DNA of 64,000 nt. Source: Spirosoma agri (GTDB taxonomy: Bacteria > Bacteroidota > Bacteroidia > Cytophagales > Spirosomataceae). How positions within the stretch are numbered: the stretch's first letter is position 1; each line of letters opens with the position of its first letter. Positions 46,798-55,335 of this stretch are shown in pieces. The DNA is taken from NCBI RefSeq assembly GCF_010747415.1, contig NZ_JAAGNZ010000001.1:1736001-1800000 (forward strand), given 5' to 3'. Position numbers and translations under genes: made by a program. The notes beneath the pieces are model-generated. The model had not been told where the DNA came from, ran no database searches, and saw only the letters and a program-made list of their open reading frames with translations.

Positions 46798-47790
46798 ATG
46801 TTTATCATCACGCATTACCCGCTGGCGGTAGTCGTCTGCTTTCTGACGATGCTTTGCTGGGGCTCGTGGGCCAACACGCAGAAGCTGGCCACGCAATCCG
46901 TTCCAACTACCATTTTTTACCGGGACTACACTTACGGGATTCTTTTTCTGAGTGTATTGCTGGCCTTTACGCTCGGGAGTGTTGGCTCGTCGGGCCGGTC
47001 GTTTCTGGCCGATCTTGCGCAGGCAGACAAACAAAATCTGCTGTATGCGCTGGTCGGCGGATTTGTGTTCAATATTGCTAATATCCTCATCGTCATCGGG
47101 ATCGAACTGGCGGGCCTGTCGGTGGCCATGCCCATTGGGATTGGTTTAGCCCTGATCCTGGGAGTGATTGTCAACTATATTCTGTCGCCGGTCGGTAACG
47201 TTGGACTGCTGTCTGGTGGCGTATTGGCCATTTTTCTGGCCGTTGTATTCAGCGCGCTGGCCTACCGGGCAAAAAGCACTACTGATCAATCGGTTAGCAC
47301 ACGCGGGTTGGTCATCTCGCTGATAGGCGGTTTTCTGATGAGCTTCTTTTTCTATTTCGTGGCCCGGGCAATGGCTACCGATTTTGCCCGTCCAGCATCG
47401 GGTCTGTTGACACCGTATACTGCGCTGGTTTTGTTCGGGCTTGGTGTCGTTGTCAGCACGCCTTTGTTTCTGCCCCTGTTGCGTCGCTTTACCAGTAAAG
47501 CGACCGATAGGACCGTACGCTATGGCGATGTCAGTGGCCGTAACCACGGTATTGGGATGCTGGGGGGCATGGTCTGGTGTTTGGGCATGGCGTCGAGCTT
47601 GCTAGCGTCGGGCGAAGCGGGCTACGCCATCAGCTACGGGCTAGGGCAGGGCGCGACCATCATCGCCGTTTTTTGGGGTATCTTCATTTGGCACGAGTTC
47701 CGGGGTGCACCGGCAACATCCAGCCGTTACCTGACCTTGATGAGCGTATGTTACGTGTTGGGTTTGGTGTTGATTATTGCGGCTAAGTAA
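46798..47790 (+). CDS. Ureide-permease/GRP-like DMT transporter
   Basis: A 330-residue membrane protein with ten predicted helices. The opening motif MLCWGSWANTQKL resembles plant ureide permeases and the bacterial glucose/ribose (GRP) and RhaT-like families, and PIGIGLALILGVIVNYI repeats the pattern. It may carry a sugar, nucleobase or ureide; the ribokinase gene 6 kb away is too distant to argue for ribose. The direction is away from the DUF606 gene. Confidence 0.82.
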   Translation: MFIITHYPLAVVVCFLTMLCWGSWANTQKLATQSVPTTIFYRDYTYGILFLSVLLAFTLGSVGSSGRSFLADLAQADKQNLLYALVGGFVFNIANILIVIGIELAGLSVAMPIGIGLALILGVIVNYILSPVGNVGLLSGGVLAIFLAVVFSALAYRAKSTTDQSVSTRGLVISLIGGFLMSFFFYFVARAMATDFARPASGLLTPYTALVLFGLGVVVSTPLFLPLLRRFTSKATDRTVRYGDVSGRNHGIGMLGGMVWCLGMASSLLASGEAGYAISYGLGQGATIIAVFWGIFIWHEFRGAPATSSRYLTLMSVCYVLGLVLIIAAK

Positions 47791-47959
47791 GCGTTTCGTC
47801 AATAAAAATAAAGGTATGGGCGGGGAGGGCTGCAACGGACGAGCCCAGTTGCGGGTAACGGTTAATGGGCGTCGTCTTGTTACGGGTTACTCAGGCTGAA
47901 AACAAGTCCGTGGACACGACAGGGCGGCTATCGTTAATCAATAGCAAACACCTTTCTCT

Positions 47960-48574
47960 ATGCGTAAGCCGCTATTTCTCGCGTTCTTGCTGATTTCTTC
48001 TGTTGCCGTTGCCCAACGTTTCGATCCGTTTAAACTAAATGCGTCTGTGGGGTACGCGTCCCCGGCTGATCGGTCGGGCAATAAAGACGGTAGTAAACCC
48101 GGATTTGTCTACAGTCTGGAGCCGCAGTTTGGCCTTACCCGCCATTTCGACATCGGTATTCGGTTCGAACAGGCGTTCATTCAACGTCCTGAAGTGTTGG
48201 GTAACCTGATTTATTTCGATTCACAGGCAAAATCGATTATGTCCGGCGCACTGACACTTAACTACGTAGTGGGCAGGAGCGTGGCATTTCGCCCCTACGT
48301 CGGTGCTGGAATTGGCCTGTACCGGGCTGCGGGGAGCGAACAACAAGTGATGGGCGCTGCGAACACCACGCTTTTTTACACCTTACCCGTTACGAACAAA
48401 ATGGCTGGTCTGTTCCGAGTCGGCATTAAATTCTGGCAGTTTAATGTCGAAGCGGCTTACAATCGAATCGACGATACAACCGTCACGAACGAATTTACCA
48501 ACGCAAAGCTGATTGGAAAAAACGAGTATTTCAGCCTGAAAGCAGGCTATACATTAGGCGGCAAACTGCACTAA
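47960..48574 (+). CDS. Outer-membrane beta-barrel protein
   Basis: A 204-residue protein with a signal peptide (ends SSVAVAQ). The mature part shows repeated amphipathic strands (SLEPQFGLTRHFDIGIRFEQ, FRPYVGAGIGLYRA, GLFRVGIKFWQFNVEAAYN) like an eight-stranded OmpA/OmpW-type barrel. No ligand or function can be inferred. Followed by a terminator. Confidence 0.82.
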   Translation: MRKPLFLAFLLISSVAVAQRFDPFKLNASVGYASPADRSGNKDGSKPGFVYSLEPQFGLTRHFDIGIRFEQAFIQRPEVLGNLIYFDSQAKSIMSGALTLNYVVGRSVAFRPYVGAGIGLYRAAGSEQQVMGAANTTLFYTLPVTNKMAGLFRVGIKFWQFNVEAAYNRIDDTTVTNEFTNAKLIGKNEYFSLKAGYTLGGKLH

Positions 48575-48576
48575 CA

Positions 48577-48617
48577 AAAAAGTGTCATGACCTTGAACGT
48601 AGGGTCGCGACGCTTTT
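48577..48617 (+). terminator. Intrinsic terminator after the beta-barrel gene
   Basis: AAAAGTGTCATGACC pairs with GGGTCGCGACGCTTTT (wobble pairs and one mismatch) around a 9-base loop and ends in TTTT, directly after the stop. Confidence 0.7.
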
Positions 48618-48645
48618 GCTATTAATTGGGGGCAGCGATACCTAG

Positions 48646-49890
48646 TTAAGATCCCTGTTTTCGGGCAACCGAACTTACCACCCTATTGAGTGTAAGTCCC
48701 TGACCAACGATCGAAAAAATGACGATGCTGTAGCAACAGGCGAGGATCAGCTCACGGTAGGGCGAATCCGGTAGTGAAAGAGCCAGGGCTACGGATATGC
48801 CGCCCCGTAAACCAGCCCAGGTGAGAATGCGCAGACTGCCGGGATTGAGTCGCGATAGTTGAAATTGCATCAGATAAGGCAACAGAATACTCAGGCTACG
48901 GGCCACAATCGCCAGCACAACCGTTGCTAAACCAATGAGCAGGTAATTATTGAGGAAAGGCAGCACCACAATTTGCAAGCCGATCATGACAAAGAGGATG
49001 GTATTGAGAATTTCGTCCATCAGGTGCCAGAACCGATCCAGGTAAAACTTGGGCGTGTCGGGCTTATCGGAACCCGTTAATCGGCTGCCTAGCAGCAAAC
49101 CAGCCGCCACTTCGGCCAAGGGAACCGATACGTGCAGCGCGTTGGCCGCCACCGACAACATCATGACCATGGCCAGCGACAGGAGCACGACGGTGTGAAA
49201 ATCATCCGAAACCTTGATGAGCCGGTACGCAATAAAGCCCATTAGCAGGCCCAGCGCGATGCCACCGAATACTTCCTGCGCAAACAGCTTAAGGGCGTCA
49301 ATGAGAAAGAAATCGACATTCGGATCGGCCACTTCCTGCAAGGAAATGAACAGAACAAGTCCGACACCATCGTTGAACAGCGACTCGCCGGTGATGATCG
49401 TTTCCAGCCTACGCGGAATCGGCGACTGTTTGAGTACCGCGCCAACCGCTACCGGATCGGTTGGTGAAATGAGCGCCCCGAACAGAAAGCAGTATACCAT
49501 TGGAACCGGGAAGCCAAACGTCCTGGTGAGGTAAAAGAACCCAAGACCAAACAGCGCGGTGGAGATAAGGACGCCCACGGTACTTAAAATGATAACCGGA
49601 CGAAACTGCTCCCGCAGATCATCGAGGTCAAAATGCAGGGCTGCGGCAAACAGTAAAAAGCCCAGCATGACATCGAGCAATGTTTTCGAAAAGTCGATCT
49701 GCTCCGTAATGTCAATCAGCGTTCTGGCGAAGCCCGACGAAACGCTGCCAACAATCAGGATCAAAACGATAAGAACCAGCGTCAGCACAACAACCCCAAT
49801 CGTTCCGGGAAGCCGAACGAAACGAGCGTTTACATACGAAAGCAACGCGCTGATTCCAACAAGGGCACTGGCAGCCGTGAAAATATCCAT
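48646..49890 (-). CDS. Na+/H+ antiporter, CPA1 family (short form)
   Basis: A 414-residue antiporter with about twelve helices and no cytoplasmic tail. Transport motifs are GALISPTDPVAVGAVL and ESLFNDGVGLVLF, equivalent to those of the 532-residue antiporter at 5.4 kb but clearly diverged. It exchanges Na+ (or K+) for protons. A 9-bp inverted repeat (GCTGACTAC/GTAGTCAGC) at about 49912-49946 precedes the gene and could be a regulatory or terminator element. Confidence 0.93.
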   Translation of the reverse strand: MDIFTAASALVGISALLSYVNARFVRLPGTIGVVVLTLVLIVLILIVGSVSSGFARTLIDITEQIDFSKTLLDVMLGFLLFAAALHFDLDDLREQFRPVIILSTVGVLISTALFGLGFFYLTRTFGFPVPMVYCFLFGALISPTDPVAVGAVLKQSPIPRRLETIITGESLFNDGVGLVLFISLQEVADPNVDFFLIDALKLFAQEVFGGIALGLLMGFIAYRLIKVSDDFHTVVLLSLAMVMMLSVAANALHVSVPLAEVAAGLLLGSRLTGSDKPDTPKFYLDRFWHLMDEILNTILFVMIGLQIVVLPFLNNYLLIGLATVVLAIVARSLSILLPYLMQFQLSRLNPGSLRILTWAGLRGGISVALALSLPDSPYRELILACCYSIVIFSIVGQGLTLNRVVSSVARKQGS

Positions 49891-50051
49891 AGAGCGAAGT
49901 AGGTACTAACTGGCTGACTACGTTGGTATTATCGGTAGTCAGCGTCAGGTTGAATGAGAATATACGTCAAAAGTAGCTAGCAACCTAACTGCTCACGGGC
50001 GCGAGGTGTTTTCAGCTTGTCAGGCATCAGGGCTTGTTAAGTCCACCGCAT

Positions 50052-51287
50052 TCACTGATTATGGCGCAATAACAGGAACATTTCGGCGGCATGGCGGGCG
50101 TAGGGAAATGCCAGCTTACGCTTAACAAACTCTTTGTCCAGCACGGTTAGGCCGGGGTAATGGGCATCGCTGGCGTTCCTCTCCCAACTGAGCGGATAAT
50201 CGATGGTGCCGAGCCTGCCGCGTTTCTCATGGTAGAAGTGATCGTCAGCCCAAACCCGATAGGGACTGTCGAGGCTGGTCTGTTCGTCGACGTTCGTTCT
50301 GGCGACATGCTCATTCGTGTAGTCGAACCAGAACTGCGACGAGTAGCTATCGTATTGCTTCGGAATGGTATAGGGATCCGGTAGTCCCAGCGATTTCAAC
50401 CCGTACTTCAGCCACTTCGTCTGAAAAACCGGGTGGTCAGCGCCATCCGTTTTCCCGAGAATATAATCATCCTTCCGAAAGCGGGCCACCGAATCGAGCA
50501 CTACCTGAACAACGGGATGCGTTCTGTTGGCTGCCAACGAAACCAGAAAAAGCACCTGGCCAAGATTGTCGGCTTCGGCAATGGTATCGCTGGCAGGATC
50601 AGCTGGATTGCGGAGCGCCATGATCCAGTTATGAATCAGTTGTAAGTTTCCGGTTTCGCGCAGCACCATTGCCATCAGTGCCGCATCGCGGTATCGGGGA
50701 TTCTGATAGACCAGAACGCTTGGAACAGGTCGCCCGATCCCGTCGGAACCGGTCACGACATTGATCAATACTTCGTGGTGTAATACCCGTAACACAAGCC
50801 CAAACGTGTTGTCCGCAAACCGGGGTAGCTGTAAGGGACTTTTCGTATGGTCCAGCCGCTTCGGTTTGGGCAATCGGTCCGGATTTCGGGCAGACGCTGG
50901 TAGCGTTTGCAAGAGCCATACGCCCGTTTCATCTTCCCGGATCTGGATCGTGGCGCCAGTGTCTAGCGTTAGATGAACCAGGTATTCCGATGGTACGATA
51001 ATCTCACTCTTGACCGCCCATTGTTCTTCAATATGGCCCGTCAATGCATTGATCAGGCGTCCGTTGCGGTAAATGTATTTTGCACGGTTTCCCATCCCGA
51101 ACAAAAAAAATTTCAGATCGGGTAGCTCGGCCTGGTTCGTGTGTTCCTGCCGGAGTCGTAGCAGCGTGCTTCTATACACTTGCAAAGCCGCTTCCGGGTT
51201 AGGGTAGAGGGTAGGTGGCGGTACGGATTGCGCCCACACGGCGAACAAGGGCGTCAGCAGAAAAAAAACGAGTAGTGCGTGTTTCAT
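50052..51287 (-). CDS. Hypothetical exported protein
   Basis: A 411-residue protein with a signal peptide (HALLVFFLLTPLFAVWAQ). I do not recognise a domain. The first 150 residues are strand-rich (a YIYRNGRLINALTGHIEEQW segment), and the C-terminal half is helical with conserved-looking aromatic patches (SSQFWFDYTNEH, YRVWADDHFYHEKRG) that recall alpha/alpha-barrel glycosidase-like proteins, without catalytic residues I can point to. It lies downstream of the ADP-ribosylglycohydrolase gene, behind a terminator. Confidence 0.7.
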   Translation of the reverse strand: MKHALLVFFLLTPLFAVWAQSVPPPTLYPNPEAALQVYRSTLLRLRQEHTNQAELPDLKFFLFGMGNRAKYIYRNGRLINALTGHIEEQWAVKSEIIVPSEYLVHLTLDTGATIQIREDETGVWLLQTLPASARNPDRLPKPKRLDHTKSPLQLPRFADNTFGLVLRVLHHEVLINVVTGSDGIGRPVPSVLVYQNPRYRDAALMAMVLRETGNLQLIHNWIMALRNPADPASDTIAEADNLGQVLFLVSLAANRTHPVVQVVLDSVARFRKDDYILGKTDGADHPVFQTKWLKYGLKSLGLPDPYTIPKQYDSYSSQFWFDYTNEHVARTNVDEQTSLDSPYRVWADDHFYHEKRGRLGTIDYPLSWERNASDAHYPGLTVLDKEFVKRKLAFPYARHAAEMFLLLRHNQ

Positions 51288-51307
51288 GAACATAGACTAT
51301 GAAACAA

Positions 51308-51336
51308 AAAAGCGCGACTACCAGCGTTGCGCTTTT
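51308..51336 (-). terminator. Intrinsic terminator of the ADP-ribosylglycohydrolase gene
   Basis: AAAAGCGC (51308-51315) pairs with GCGCTTTT (51329-51336), with a 13-base loop. On the minus strand it is followed by TTTTTTGTTT, 40 bases past the stop. Confidence 0.85.
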
Positions 51337-51376
51337 ATCGGTTACCGGATAACGTTAACCGATGGGTATTGCCGTG

Positions 51377-52936
51377 TCACAGCTTCGATTTTACCGGCTG
51401 ATCGCTGTAGACGAGCAGGTCTGACAAATAGACAAGGTGCTCAGGATCAGGATTGAGTAACTTAATACGGATGGTGTGTCTGCCTTTGGGTAACTGGTAT
51501 TTCCAGAACAGATCGTACCGCCGATGTGTAAAGTCGGTGGGGAGTTGTACGGTTTCGATTTTCTTCTCGTCAACGTAGAGTTCAGCATTGGCGATAAACG
51601 ACCGTTCATCCGTTGAGGTAGTCCGGCTTTTGGGTTTTGCTTCGCCCCTGATAACAAAGCCAATACCATCAAATTCAGTGCTGTATTCAGTATCCAGATT
51701 CTTGCGGACAGGGAGTACCCGTACTGGATAATGACCCGTAAATGCTTGCTCCAGCCGAACCGCCTTGGGTGTCTGCACGGCAATCGTTACCTGATCACCT
51801 GCAATGGTACCCCCGTTGCGGGTAATGACCTGAAGGGCGTGTTTCATCCCCATCGCATAGACATCGTTCAGCGACATGTTCGTGTATTTGAAATCGATAT
51901 CTTCTGCTTCGGCTAACCCCTGCTTCCAGTAAGCCGGAATGGCATCGTAGCCGAGCATGGTGCCAAGAATACCACCCGCTGAAGCCGGATTGCAATCGGA
52001 ATCCTGTCCGGCGCGGGTACTGATTTCCATCGTTTTGGTGAAGTCACCGCCCCCATACAGCAGCCCCAGGACGATGTAAGCCGCGTTGATCTTTGCATCG
52101 ATATCCAACGGGTGAAACACACCTTCTGGGCAACCGACCTCGTCCGACCATTTCTTTTGAATCTCGAACCAGTTGCGCTTCCAGTCACCGGGATACTGCG
52201 CGTGCCACTTGATAACATCAGCGATACACTGGTGAAACGTGCTCTGGGCCGGAATCGTTTTCAGGGCTTCGCTGACGATGTAGTTGATGTCGCTGGAGAC
52301 AAACGCCAGCGAATACATCGCGCCTACGTAAGCACCACCGTACCAACCGTCGCCGTAGTTCATGATATGACCAATCGGGTCGCCGATCTGAACAGCGGTA
52401 TTCGGCATACCGGGAGCCATCAACCCCGAAAAGTCAGCTTCGATCTGAAAATCAATGTCATCGGCGTGCGGATTGTTGAGCCAGTGCCCTGATTCAGGGG
52501 CTTTTAGGCCGTGCAGAATGTTGTAGCGCCCCGCCTGGTTCGCGTGCCAGAGCCCATAACCCGCCGTTGCGTAGGCGTTGGCGTGTTCATCGACCGACGC
52601 ATCGAGCCCCTTTTTCTCGAATACATCAACGAAGGTCAGATCCATGTAAATGTCATCGTAGAGGCCCGGATTGTTGAGCATCGTGTGCTTCATGTACCCG
52701 TCATACCACGGAATCGGCTGGTAGTCGTTCAGCATGGTGCCGTTGTATTGAAACTCGGTTGGCCCACCGAACGTACAACCAATGAGTTGACCAGCCCAGC
52801 CGCCTTTGATCTTATTCTGGATCGCCTGTTTCGTCATCGTTTTTTGTGCCGTTGGCGAAGGCTTATCAGGCTGATTGAACGGATTGACCGCCATCAGTAC
52901 CGCTAGAATACACTCGATTACCAGTAGTTTTTTCAT
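51377..52936 (-). CDS. Exported ADP-ribosylglycohydrolase family protein
   Basis: A 519-residue protein with a leader (MKKLLVIECILAVLMAVNPF). The ADP-ribosylglycohydrolase (ARH/DraG) fold covers about 35-370: IKGGWAGQLIGCTFGGPTEF, YDDIYMDLTF (metal-ligand Asp region) and AGQDSDCNPASAGGILGTML, the family signature. The C-terminal 130 residues form a beta-sandwich carbohydrate-binding-like module (ELYVDEKKIETVQLP...GRHTIRIKLL). Export argues against protein ADP-ribose removal in the cytoplasm; ribose-containing glycosides are possible since ribokinase is the upstream neighbour on the same strand (92-base gap). Confidence 0.88.
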   Translation of the reverse strand: MKKLLVIECILAVLMAVNPFNQPDKPSPTAQKTMTKQAIQNKIKGGWAGQLIGCTFGGPTEFQYNGTMLNDYQPIPWYDGYMKHTMLNNPGLYDDIYMDLTFVDVFEKKGLDASVDEHANAYATAGYGLWHANQAGRYNILHGLKAPESGHWLNNPHADDIDFQIEADFSGLMAPGMPNTAVQIGDPIGHIMNYGDGWYGGAYVGAMYSLAFVSSDINYIVSEALKTIPAQSTFHQCIADVIKWHAQYPGDWKRNWFEIQKKWSDEVGCPEGVFHPLDIDAKINAAYIVLGLLYGGGDFTKTMEISTRAGQDSDCNPASAGGILGTMLGYDAIPAYWKQGLAEAEDIDFKYTNMSLNDVYAMGMKHALQVITRNGGTIAGDQVTIAVQTPKAVRLEQAFTGHYPVRVLPVRKNLDTEYSTEFDGIGFVIRGEAKPKSRTTSTDERSFIANAELYVDEKKIETVQLPTDFTHRRYDLFWKYQLPKGRHTIRIKLLNPDPEHLVYLSDLLVYSDQPVKSKL

Positions 52937-53028
52937 CAGTCAATAGTGAATAGGGAGTAGAAACGTGATGCCGACTAAGAACAGAAAAACGGTGATGAGC
53001 CGAATGGTCAGAACCGGAATCGGATAGG

Positions 53029-53958
53029 TTACGAATCCAGTTCGTGTCGGTACGGTGCCGACGCCTGAGCGCCCATGCGCGTGACCGAAACCGAGGCCGC
53101 CCGGCAGGCGAAAGCTACCGCGTCGGATAATGATTTTCCTTCCGACAGGGCTACCGTGAGGGCGCCATTGAAGCAATCGCCGGCGGCTGTTGTGTCGACG
53201 GCTTTGACGGGCGGGACCTCAACGATCTGGCCCTGCTGGTCGGCGGTATACAGATAAGCTCCTTTAGAGCCAAGCGTGATCACGATGTTCGAAACGCCCA
53301 TTTCGTGCAATTTTTTAGCCGCCTGTTCGGCCGTGGTCAGGTCGGTGACCCGAATACCGGTCAGCAGTTCAGCCTCCGTTTCATTTGGCGTAATCAGGAA
53401 TAAATGCGGGAATAGATCCGCTGGTAGCGGTTGAGTGGGGGCCGGGGCCGGATTAAGAACGACCCGAAAACCGCGTTGAGCTGCTTCCCGGATCACGTAG
53501 TCGACCGTTGGCAAGGGGATTTCCAGTTGTAACAGCACCAGCGCATCGGGTTCCGGAGCATCCAGGGCGGCTTCGGTCTCGGCTGGTTGTAAGTTGGCGT
53601 TAGAGCCGGGAGCAACGGTGATGCAGTTTTCGCCGGATGCATCGACATTGATCAGCGCCACACCCGATGGATTGTCCATATCGGTCAGGATATAGGTCGT
53701 ATTGATGCCCTCGCTGTTGAACCCGCTGAGCGCCTGCTGGCCGAAAATATCGTTGCCAATTTTTGCTACGAAGGTAACCGTTCCACCGGCTGATGGCTGC
53801 AACAACCGGGCCGCAGCAACGGCCTGATTGGCTCCTTTCCCGCCGGGGTTCATCAGAAATGAGCCGCCCATGACAGTTTCGCCGGGTGCGGGTAGTTTTT
53901 CGGCTTTCACGACCATATCGGTGTTGGAGCTACCGACGACCAGGATCTGACTTGGCAT
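53029..53958 (-). CDS. rbsK: Ribokinase
   Basis: PfkB-family kinase phosphorylating ribose to ribose 5-phosphate; 309 residues. The substrate motif NPGGKGANQAVAAARL is near residue 37, the anion-hole/catalytic motif DTTAAGDCFNGAL near 250 (catalytic Asp), and ITPNETEAELLTG is present. It is transcribed from a canonical Bacteroidota promoter and probably continues into the exported ADP-ribosylglycohydrolase gene, which suggests salvage of ribose from nucleosides or ADP-ribose-like compounds. Confidence 0.93.
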   Translation of the reverse strand: MPSQILVVGSSNTDMVVKAEKLPAPGETVMGGSFLMNPGGKGANQAVAAARLLQPSAGGTVTFVAKIGNDIFGQQALSGFNSEGINTTYILTDMDNPSGVALINVDASGENCITVAPGSNANLQPAETEAALDAPEPDALVLLQLEIPLPTVDYVIREAAQRGFRVVLNPAPAPTQPLPADLFPHLFLITPNETEAELLTGIRVTDLTTAEQAAKKLHEMGVSNIVITLGSKGAYLYTADQQGQIVEVPPVKAVDTTAAGDCFNGALTVALSEGKSLSDAVAFACRAASVSVTRMGAQASAPYRHELDS

Positions 53959-53983
53959 TGTTCGAACGGTTAAGGGACAGGTG

Positions 53984-54013
53984 CAAATTTATCTGGTAAA
54001 AAGTATAGTGCAA
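53984..54013 (-). promoter_or_regulatory. Canonical Bacteroidota promoter for ribokinase
   Basis: On the minus strand, TTG (54013-54011), a 19-base spacer and TAAATTTG (53991-53984) match the -33/-7 consensus (TTG-N19-TAnnTTTG) exactly, leaving a leader of about 20 bases to the rbsK ATG. Confidence 0.7.
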
Positions 54014-54173
54014 GTTTAATCCGGTATCAAGTTGAGCGGTCTGCCGGTTTGCATTACGGTTTTGTTATGCGATGGCTACAAATGATAATCTAATCTTTTA
54101 CTGGGTGGGGGCATTAAGAACCTGCGTACTGCTTCTTTTGTGGTTGAATCTGATTACCAATTTTAGCTACGTT

Positions 54174-55208
54174 ATGGTCAACCTCCGCGTTCCTCTTCTC
54201 AACTTACTACTTGCCCTCAGTTTGAGTTATTCGTCTGCTACGGCTCAGGCCAATCTGTCCCTCTCGAATTATACATTCTCGCCCACAAAAACCACCATTG
54301 GCACAGTACGCGTATCAGGTACTGTAAGTCAGCTTAAGTTGAAGGGTAACAACGCGGATTTGTTTACATTGGACAAAGCGAACCAGCTAATCATCAAGCC
54401 CAAAGCTGCCAAAGCTTCTCTGCCTTGGTATGATCTGATCGTTGAAGGAACGAACGCAACGGGCTCGGTGCGCGATACGTTTCGAATCGTTAACGATGAC
54501 TTTATCCGGAATCAGGTGATCGCGCACCGGGGTGCCTGGAAAGGGACGGGGACGAGCGAAAACTCGATCGCGTCCTTACAGCAGGCCATTAAACTGGGGT
54601 GTATGGGAAGCGAGTTCGACGTGCATATGTCGGCTGATTCGGTCTTGTTCGTTAACCACGACGCGGCTATTCAGGGACTACCCATTGAAAAAACAGTATC
54701 GGCTGAACTGGCTAAAGTCAAACTCAGCAATGGTGAGTCACTGCCAACCCTGGAAGCGTATCTGACTGAAGGGATGAAGCAGAACCGCACGCGGTTGATC
54801 CTGGAGATTAAAACATCGACGATGGGCAAAGAGCGGTCAATGGCCCTGACCGAACGGGTTGTCAACACCGTACATCGCCTGAAGGCGCAAGCCTGGGTCG
54901 ACTACATCGCGTTCGATTATGATGTCTGCAAGAAAGTGAAGGCGCTGGATCCGGATGCTAAAGTAGCTTATTTATATGGCGATAAATCACCTGAGCAACT
55001 GGCCGCTGATCACTTGTATGGTCTGGATTACCATTTCAGCATACTGCGAAAAAATGAAGCCTGGATCAACGACGCCCAGCAACGCAAGCTAACGGTCAAC
55101 GTCTGGACGGTCAATGAAAAAGAAACGCTCCAGTGGTTTCTGGAGCGTCACGCTGACTTCATCACGACCAACGAGCCCGAATTGTTATTGACCCTGATCG
55201 CCAAATAA
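54174..55208 (+). CDS. Glycerophosphodiester phosphodiesterase (exported)
   Basis: Hydrolyses glycerophosphodiesters to glycerol 3-phosphate and alcohols. Start placed at the ATG at 54174 (344 residues), which opens into a signal peptide (VPLLNLLLALSLSYSSATAQ); the frame begins 34 codons earlier with another hydrophobic stretch. A short N-terminal beta-domain (about 25-105) precedes the GDPD barrel: IAHRGAWKGTGTSENS, GSEFDVHMSADSVLFVNHD (catalytic His/Glu/Asp/His) and a C-terminal VNVWTVN. It is convergent with uxaB, and a composite repeat fills the gap. Confidence 0.92.
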   Translation: MVNLRVPLLNLLLALSLSYSSATAQANLSLSNYTFSPTKTTIGTVRVSGTVSQLKLKGNNADLFTLDKANQLIIKPKAAKASLPWYDLIVEGTNATGSVRDTFRIVNDDFIRNQVIAHRGAWKGTGTSENSIASLQQAIKLGCMGSEFDVHMSADSVLFVNHDAAIQGLPIEKTVSAELAKVKLSNGESLPTLEAYLTEGMKQNRTRLILEIKTSTMGKERSMALTERVVNTVHRLKAQAWVDYIAFDYDVCKKVKALDPDAKVAYLYGDKSPEQLAADHLYGLDYHFSILRKNEAWINDAQQRKLTVNVWTVNEKETLQWFLERHADFITTNEPELLLTLIAK

Positions 55209-55335
55209 CGTAGAGACGCATTACTATGCGTCTCATGACCGGACGGTTTTGCTGACGCATAGCAGTTACTGACGCGAATGAGACGCAAGGGATTGCCGCA
55301 CCGGCGGTGATGCGGCATTCCGACCGGTCTCTACG
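55209..55335. repeat. Composite intergenic repeat with inverted ends and internal hairpins
   Basis: Outer arms CGTAGAGAC (55209-55217) and GTCTCTACG (55327-55335) are inverted. Inside are the hairpins GAGACGCAT/ATGCGTCTC (55213-55234), TGCT/AGCA and TGCCGCA/TGCGGCA (55295-55318). It fills exactly the space between two convergent genes; the right arm contributes the uxaB stop codon. No coding capacity. Reminiscent of small non-autonomous repeats. Confidence 0.65.
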
